A stretch of 64,000 bases of DNA from Cycas panzhihuaensis. Taxonomy: Eukaryota; Cycadophyta. The stretch lies in contig CM041465.1 in NCBI GenBank assembly GCA_023213395.1, positions 147,195,741 to 147,259,740 of the forward strand. Reading direction: 5' to 3'. The position numbers and the translations under genes were made by a program. The notes under the pieces were generated by a model, which saw nothing but the letters and a program-made list of their open reading frames with translations, searched no databases and was not told where the DNA came from. Below are positions 58,010 through 64,000 of the stretch, piece after piece (position 1 is the first letter of the stretch; every line of letters starts with the position of its first letter).

Positions 58010-58189
58010 GTTATCCCCCTACATTGGAGGGTAGAGAGGTTAACTATAGAACCTCTTAAGGAATTGTCTATTAATAGCTTTCTTAAACTCAAGGACTTCC
58101 AATGTAGCAATCTAATATACCCCATTGTTAAGGCTTTTGATAACTATAAAAGGTCCCACCCATTTGGGGCCAAATTTAGAAAGGTGATT

Positions 58190-59140
58190 ATGTAAGTATT
58201 CTAATTTTAGGACTTGGTCCCTATGGACTAGGAGTCATGGTCATAAGTATTTATCATGTGTCTTTTGGTCCTTGGCCTTGGATGTTAGGCTGTCTTGGTA
58301 GGCAACAAGGTATTTTTCATTTAGTGCTTTAAGGTCGAGAAGACGAACTTGATGATGTCACTCTTCGTCTACAAACTCTTTGAGAGAAACCTGTAAAGAT
58401 GGGATCTCTACTTTGAGGGGGATGACCACTTCTAATCCATAGACTAAGGACAATAATTTCATGTTGGTGGCCATCTAAATAGATGTGCGATAGGCCTAAA
58501 GGGCTAAGTGGAGTTGAAAGTGCCAATCCCATTGGGATTGGGCAACAATCTTCTTTAAGATACTAATGAAGGTCTTATTGAAAGCCTCGATCTAGCTATG
58601 GGCTTGGGGATAACATGAAGATGAAGTTTTATGAGTTTTATGAGAGATTTTAAATTTCTCATAAAGCTTGTCCATCTCCTTATTACATAATAGGGTCCTG
58701 TTGTTGGTAATGAGGATATTAGGGACCCCAAATTTGTGAATGATGTGTTGTTAAATGAAGGTGCCAATCATTTTGCCTAGTATGGAAGAAATGATTATTG
58801 CCTCAACCTACTTGGTAAAGTATTCCATGGTCTTTAGAATAAACTTATATTAAGTCAAAGAAGGAGGAATGATGGTTAAGACCCCATTAGGAGAATGGCC
58901 ATGGTAACATAATCGTGCATAATGCCTTAAAGGGCTGGTGTATGACATTAGAATGCTCTTAGCATTCTTAACAATGATGCGCATAAGCATGGGCATCCTT
59001 AAAGAGGGTGGGCCAATAAAACCCCATGAGAAGGATTCTTTGGGCCATGGATTAGCCTCCAAAGTGACCACCACATATGCCATCATGGCATTTACAGAGG
59101 ACTTAGTCAGTTTCCTCAAGATTGACACATTAGAGGAGGA
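58190..59140 (-). pseudogene. TE-H integrase relic
   Basis: The zinc-finger block near 58950-59100 reads CHDGICGGHFGG, then GFYWPTLFKDAHAYAHHC (HHCC family). The core near 58540-58760 has FGVPNILITNN (catalytic D changed to N), CNKEMDKLYEKFKI, a YPQAHS block and NKTFISILKKIVAQSQWDWH. LALWAYRTS follows at 58480-58510. A C-terminal KFGPKWVGPFIVIK block lies near 58150-58190. It would integrate the element's cDNA; it cannot now. Confidence 0.87.
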
Positions 59141-59189
59141 TGCCATCAAATGATCATTTGTATAATACATACTCAATGAGAAAGTATTA

Positions 59190-59960
59190 CTAAGCAAAGG
59201 CCCTTATACATAGATTAACCTTTTTGTTGGCATTTATAGAGTATTTCTATTGAGTTAAATAGTTTACGATGTTGCCATACCATTCATTATAAACCAACAT
59301 GTGCCTATTGTCTTACTGAAGGGCTAGGATTAATTCATTGGGTGAGGAGTTATTAACTAGCATATTTATGAAATTAGGAAAGCGGGTGTCAACAAGTTAC
59401 TCAACCATAACCATACCCTTTTTAAATTCATGATTCATGGCTTTTAAATCATATTCTTAGAAGAGGATGGCCCATTTGCTTGTTCACCCAATTAAATCAG
59501 GCATGGTCATAAGGTAACATAGTTGGTCTAATTGGACTATGACATGGGTGGTATTACTAATGAGATTATGCTAAAGCTTCTTAACAATAAATACTAATTC
59601 CAAGCACTCTTTCTATGCTAGTGGGTAATTCACTTTAGTTGCCACAAGGTTTTAACTTATAAAGTACACAACTCTCTCAATTTTAGAGTCATCTTCTTAG
59701 GTGAGCATAGCACCAATATATTCTTTAGTTGCCAACGTATATAAAATAAAGCGCCAATTAAATACTAGTGGGGCAAGTGTAGGGGTCATGACAAGAGCTA
59801 TTTTGAGCTCGTAGAAAGCCTCTTAAACTCTAGGGGACCAAACAAATGGGGTGCCCTTCTTGAGCAAGTTGGTTAATGGCTTGGAATTAATAGTGAAGTC
59901 TGCCAAAAAATGCCTTAAGAAGCTTAGACAACCCAAAAATTATTTGATTTACTGTTAGAT
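59190..59960 (-). pseudogene. TE-H RNase H (Gypsy type) relic
   Basis: The minus strand gives LNYPLA, KECLELVFIVKKL, SNTTHVIVQLDQL, TSKWAILF and EYDLKAMNHEFKKG, which follow the Gypsy RNase H pattern (YTxxEKxxLALVxAxxKLRxY, xxxxDPLKYL, RxxxWxxxLxEFD). No second archaeal-type domain fits between this and the integrase zinc finger. Confidence 0.82.
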
Positions 59961-59984
59961 CTTTGGAGAAGGCATCTCCATAAT

Positions 59985-60755
59985 TATCTTGACCTTATCA
60001 TGGTCAACTTGATCCCTTGTTGTGAAATGAGGAAACCCAACAACTTTCCAGCTATGACCAGAAATATACGTTTAAGTGAGTTAAGCTTCACGTGGTATTT
60101 GCGACATTTGAGGAATATTTTCTTTAAATCAACTAGGTGATCAACCCTCTTCCACAAGAAACCCATTAGATCATCTATGAAAACCTTAAGAATCTTGTTG
60201 ATGAGGTTATAAAAGATGAAATGCATGGCTCATTGGTAAGTCATGTCAATATTCTATAAGCCAAAAGGCATAGCCTTGTAAGCGAATGTTCCCTAAGGAG
60301 TAGTGAACATAGTCTTATAAGGGTCTTCAGGCAATATTTGTATTTGGTTGTAGTATTTGTATCTGGTTGTAGCCCAAGAAATCATCTATCAAGCACATAA
60401 CTTCAAACTTGATAGTCTAATTGATGATTTGATTAATAAACAAGAGGGAGAACTTGTCTTTGGGGCAAGAATTATTGATGTCTCGAAAGTCTACATATAT
60501 ACATATGGTTCCCTTCTTTTTAGCCATTGGGACAATGTTGGAAACCCATTTTAGGTGATTAATAGAGATGATGAGGCTGACACTGTGTATCTTCTCAACC
60601 TCCGTCTTTATAGAAGTTGAAAATTTAGGGTGCAAAGGCCTTTATTTTTGCTTAACAGGCCAAGCAGCTAGGATTGTCATGAGGTTGTAGGTGATAATAT
60701 TGGGATCAATGCCCTTTATGTTAGTATAGTCCCATGCGAAGACATACAGAACTCA
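59985..60755 (-). pseudogene. TE-H reverse transcriptase relic
   Basis: Begins with YVFAWDYTNIKGIDPN (about 60700-60750) and MHPKFSTSIKTEVEKI, then WVSNIVPMAKKKGTICIYVDFRDINNSCPKD (read in blocks, 60417-60635). The catalytic VFIDDLMGF lies at about 60165-60185, and HLVDLKKIFLKCRKYHVKLN and FLISQQGIK lie in the open stretch 59984-60226. The F-I-D-D box keeps both catalytic Asp residues. Confidence 0.9.
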
Positions 60756-62020
60756 TGAAAGAGATCTATGTACTCCTTGACTTCCTAGAGGGAACATTCA
60801 ACCCCATCTTAATAACCATGTCAAGGGCAAGGATAATGTCTTTAGTTGCCCCCGTGCATAACATGTTCCCTTCCTCGAAGTGAAGGGTGGCCTAGTTAAT
60901 CAATGGGTAGAGTGGAGCACTCATTATGTTAGAGTTGGCTAAAAGAGAACTGATAGCTAAGCATTTCCAAAAACCCAGTTTATGGTGTCTGGAAGATAGA
61001 TTAGGCGAGGACTTTTCCAAGTGCTCTAACAAGGCCTTATCATTTTCAAAGCAATCTATCTCATGGATAGTTTTGCTTGTGGGAAGTAGGGGTTCCTATG
61101 GCATAGGCAAGAACTGACAATGATCTAATGATCCATCATCTAATTAAGTTAACAGTGTGACTCTTTAAAAGTGTTAGAATGCACCCATATAATAGACCTA
61201 CCTCTCAACAGGGGTGAAAAGCTTATTGGTAGCTATGGGTCACAAATGATGGATTTGTCATGGGAAAGCAATGACTCAGGGCCATCAGCAATGTTGGGAA
61301 CCAAGGAAACCTAGCTCGACCCTCCTAATGGGCACACCCAGGTCAGGTGACATCCCATATATCAAATCAAATTAATATTATGGGGTAAAGTGGGGGCAAT
61401 TAATTGAGAACTTAATACGTTAATCAGGGATTCATCAACCACGAGCTAGGGGATCCACCCCTATAATGTGGCTTGAACAAATAGGGGATAATTGTATCCT
61501 TAATAGGAGGCAACTAACAGATAGAAATCAGGCCGGTCTAGGTGCCTATTATATGAGATTTAGGATGAATGGCAAGCTATGCATACTCATAAGTAAGACG
61601 ACTCTTACCTTGGGGGAGGCAGAGAGTATTGTGGTTAAGTTGAGTCTGATACATATGGATTAGGAGCAAAGAAGGGAGGGATGTCTACTTGAGAGGACTC
61701 TCCCTTGGTAATGTTGAGAAAGGTGACTTGGTGTAGGGGTTATTCATAACCCTCATCGTTAGACTCCATATCGTTAAGAACGATAAGGTAGGCATAGCTT
61801 CCCATGCCGATGGGAATGAAATACACCAAATTTAGTTGGGGGAGGAGCAAGGGGGGCTGGGGTTCCTCCCCTTCATAGGGTACTTCATCTTTAAAGAATG
61901 CTATAATAAATGGATCAAAGGGAACCATTTCCCCATCTGCAGCTACAAAAATTACTTGGCAAGCCTAGTGTGATGACCAAGTGGGTGAAGGATCTTGATC
62001 TACGACTCTAATTTGTCCGT
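60756..62020 (-). other. TE-H protease/RT linker
   Basis: Between RT and protease no strong domain is readable. A 62-codon minus-strand open stretch at 61740-61928 is probably linker (VPFDPFIIAFFKDE). Position and strand fit pol. Confidence 0.55.
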
Positions 62021-62024
62021 AGTG

Positions 62025-62340
62025 GATAAATTTGAGTTTCCCCTAGTGCAAAGAATAGACTACCCCTATTTGGTCTAGCCAAGGTTGACCCAAGAGAAGG
62101 TTGTAATTGACAACAATGTCTAAGACTACAAGGTCAGTTTATATAGTCTCTTCTTCTAAAGTGAGAGGCAAGATGATTGTTCCAAGGGGCGCCTTCTTAC
62201 TTTCGTCATACCCTTAACATTTCCAAGGGACATGCTCAAGAGCTTTGATGCCTAGCTTTTCTAGCATATATACTAGCATGGCATTTACAGAAGAACCATT
62301 GTCCACAATGATCCTTTTCAAGGCAAATTTAGGTGTCTCA
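62025..62340 (-). pseudogene. TE-H aspartic protease relic
   Basis: Minus strand: RIIVDNGSSVNAM at 62280-62320 has the D-x-G-S-S form of retroviral-type protease as in Tat and Athila elements. It is followed by LGTIILPLTLEEET, then VLDIVVNYNLLLGQPWLDQIG, the usual second half with the NxLLGRPW box. Confidence 0.88.
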
Positions 62341-63384
62341 TTATGGTAAAAGGATAGTGCTAATGAAGTTACTTATCCTTAGTAGAAGGGAGATCCCATG
62401 GGTTGAATATGATGAGAGGTGACCCATATGAGGAGGTACCCACATCGTAAATAGGAGAGTCAGTTTACCGCAAGGTCTGTAGGAGAAAGGCTCTTTGGTT
62501 AAGACAACTATGCAGAACATCTGTCATGGACATCCTTGTGGAGATGGTGTGGAGTTCCTCAATGATTAAGAAAGCCTTCCCTTTCCCTATGGATTAAGGG
62601 ATGGATTGCCTAAAATTATAATGTTCCAGTCATATTGGTATGGTCTTGGGCACAACCAAGATCTTTGTTAGAGGATTCTCTAAGGAGTGTTATTATTGCA
62701 AGGTGGAGGCTTCTCTGGGCTCCTTCACTACTTGTGAATGAGTGATAGGCATACTTGAGTAGTCTTAAGTAGCTGAATAATCCTCTTTACCTTAGTATTG
62801 GGTTGCAAGGATGGTGTGGGTGCTATAGGTCTCGAAGGAGAAGATGAATCAATTGGGGCTTTGCCTGTGGGTTGATTTGAGGGAAGAGGAGGTGTCCCCT
62901 TGCGAGGGAGTGGGCAAACCCTAACCTGTCGTTTTGTTGTTGGGGTACTTAATCCTGCTCTTCATGATTAGGAAATGGACCTTGGTGGATGGGTTGCTCC
63001 AAGTTAGATTTGGAAGGAGTTTGGGATGGAGGATCATGCGGCAAATCTAGCTCAAGGTGTTAGGTCCAACACCTTGAGTTATCATGAGTAAATTCACCAT
63101 AGATTGCATACCACTTCTTTTCAGGGAGAGGTCTTATCCTCTTCCCTTATTGAGTGGCTTCATTATTTAGCAATAAGGTTTGGTTAGTCTGGTGTACCTA
63201 ATGATAGCCTTATGAGGAATTATGTGACTCAGATATAGATTGAGCTTGTTACAACTTTAAATCTTTAATTATTCACTTGAAAGAGTGAACAATAGATGTA
63301 AGGGGATCTAAGGTCTTATCAGTAGTATTGACAAAGGGCCTAGATAGTTGTTGTTGCCTCTTTTAGTCACATGGGGGAGGTGGT
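62341..63384 (-). other. TE-H gag/protease spacer
   Basis: Lies between gag and protease on the minus strand. No zinc knuckle was readable. Probably decayed gag C-terminus. Confidence 0.5.
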
Positions 63385-63975
63385 TCCTCATGATATTATA
63401 TATTCCTATTAACCTTTTTGAGATCAACTTGGATCTCAATAGATTCAAGGTCCAAGCACTTGGCTATGGCCGAATCACATGTAGTCGCTCCTATTTTAAG
63501 GACTTCAAAGTGGACCTCAGGGCATAATGCATTCACAAATATGTCTCGCTTTAAATTCTCTAGCAACGTGGCCTTAGAAGAATTAAAGAGATCATGGAAC
63601 CTACAAACAAAGTCCTAGTTAAGCTTATCTTAGCCTTGATTGAGTGAGAGAAGGGCTTTAGCCCTGCTTTCAAATGGCTAAGCAACATCAAAGTAGTTGA
63701 TAAAGGAGTCAATTAATTGTTGGAAGGTCATGATAGAATGGGCAAGCAAATGATAAAACCACTTGAGAGCATCCTCTTGGAGAAACCTAGGAAATAGCTT
63801 CATCAAGATATGGTCATATGCCCAATAATCAATACACACCATGGCAAATGCCATAATGTGATCTGTCAGGTCCTAGGAAGAAGTTCCATCAAATTTAGGC
63901 ACTTATGGAGGGTGAGGTAGATTCATATGCAAACCCTCCATAAAAAGTGAGCTCAACCTATAATCAATAAAGGGC
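63385..63975 (-). pseudogene. TE-H gag relic (retrotrans_gag type)
   Basis: The minus strand reads PKFDGTSS, DLTDHIMAFAMVCIDYW, ILMKLFPRFLQEDALKWFY, TFQQLIDSFINYF, LNQG, DFVCRFHDLFN and ALCPEVHFEVLK. This matches the Gypsy capsid family, in which a trypsin-like FxGxxDPxxHLxxF start and an AxxWF centre are typical. Only a few stops interrupt one main frame, so this is among the better kept parts of TE-H. Confidence 0.85.
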
Positions 63976-64000
63976 CATACCCTTGGTTGAATTAAAGGGT

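Larger units (their letters stand above)
58010..64000 (-). mobile_element. TE-H: Ty3/Gypsy element, Tat-like, 5' end outside the window
   Basis: On the minus strand, right to left, the blocks are gag, aspartic protease, RT, RNase H and integrase, the Gypsy order (integrase last). Protein character (DNGSSVN protease, VFAWDY and KGIDPN before RT, MHPKF, integrase GGHF...YWPTLFKDAHAY) fits the Tat group. Stops and frameshifts are everywhere. The 5' LTR lies beyond 64000. The 3' end is unclear and may lie as far left as about 52000 if the PMD-like relic and second RNase H belong to it. Confidence 0.88.

Noticed and set aside
58938-59153. 71-codon + frame within TE-H
   Set aside because: Antisense to the integrase zinc-finger block, which has clear family motifs on the minus strand.
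58850-59197. 115-codon minus-strand frame in the integrase region
   Set aside because: The integrase GGH and YWPTLFKDAHAY motifs are in a different minus-strand frame, so this longer open frame is not the coding one.

Overview
The window looks like intergenic DNA of a large-genome vascular plant. It is AT-rich and full of dinucleotide arrays. All the recognisable coding DNA comes from plant LTR retrotransposons (Ty1/Copia and Ty3/Gypsy), mostly old and broken. I found no intact host gene, tRNA, rRNA or CRISPR array. Species cannot be read from the sequence; a gymnosperm-like or fern-like genome is only a guess. Elements are named TE-A to TE-H and TE-J here for convenience.

Region by region. 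(1) 1-3290 holds one copy of a dispersed repeat (R1) and unrecognised AT-rich DNA. (2) 3291-20006 is a three-element nest on the + strand. The outer Copia TE-A carries TE-B (7528-12858, Tnt1/Tork-like Copia) and TE-C (13353-18604, Copia), both inserted in its reverse transcriptase gene. Each inserted element has an exact 5-bp target duplication, and TE-A's reading frame rejoins across both. (3) 20007-24811 is mostly unrecognised. (4) 24812-29312 is TE-J, a minus-strand LTR element with no recognisable coding, sitting inside a second R1 copy. (5) 30345-37430 is TE-E, a minus-strand Copia relic. TE-D (30606-33761) interrupts its RNase H domain and carries only a gag-like frame. (6) 37839-45913 is TE-F, a minus-strand Copia relic with matched LTRs and target duplication. 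(7) A 3.1-kb inverted duplication has one arm inside TE-F (40604-43724) and the other at 47076-50184. The arms include the 5' part of TE-G (47944-51890), another gag-only element. Long simple-sequence arrays flank the first arm. (8) 53.0-64.0 kb holds Ty3/Gypsy (Tat-like) TE-H on the minus strand, with gag, protease, RT, RNase H and integrase relics running leftward out of the window edge. Beyond its integrase lie a + strand (antisense) plant-mobile-domain-like relic at about 55.4-57.1 kb and a second RNase H of archaeal type at about 53.1-53.5 kb.

Nearly all premature stops in the better preserved elements are Gln, Trp or Arg codons changed by one C-to-T or G-to-A step, as expected if silenced, methylated elements decayed by cytosine deamination. 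Percent identities and domain limits were judged by eye.
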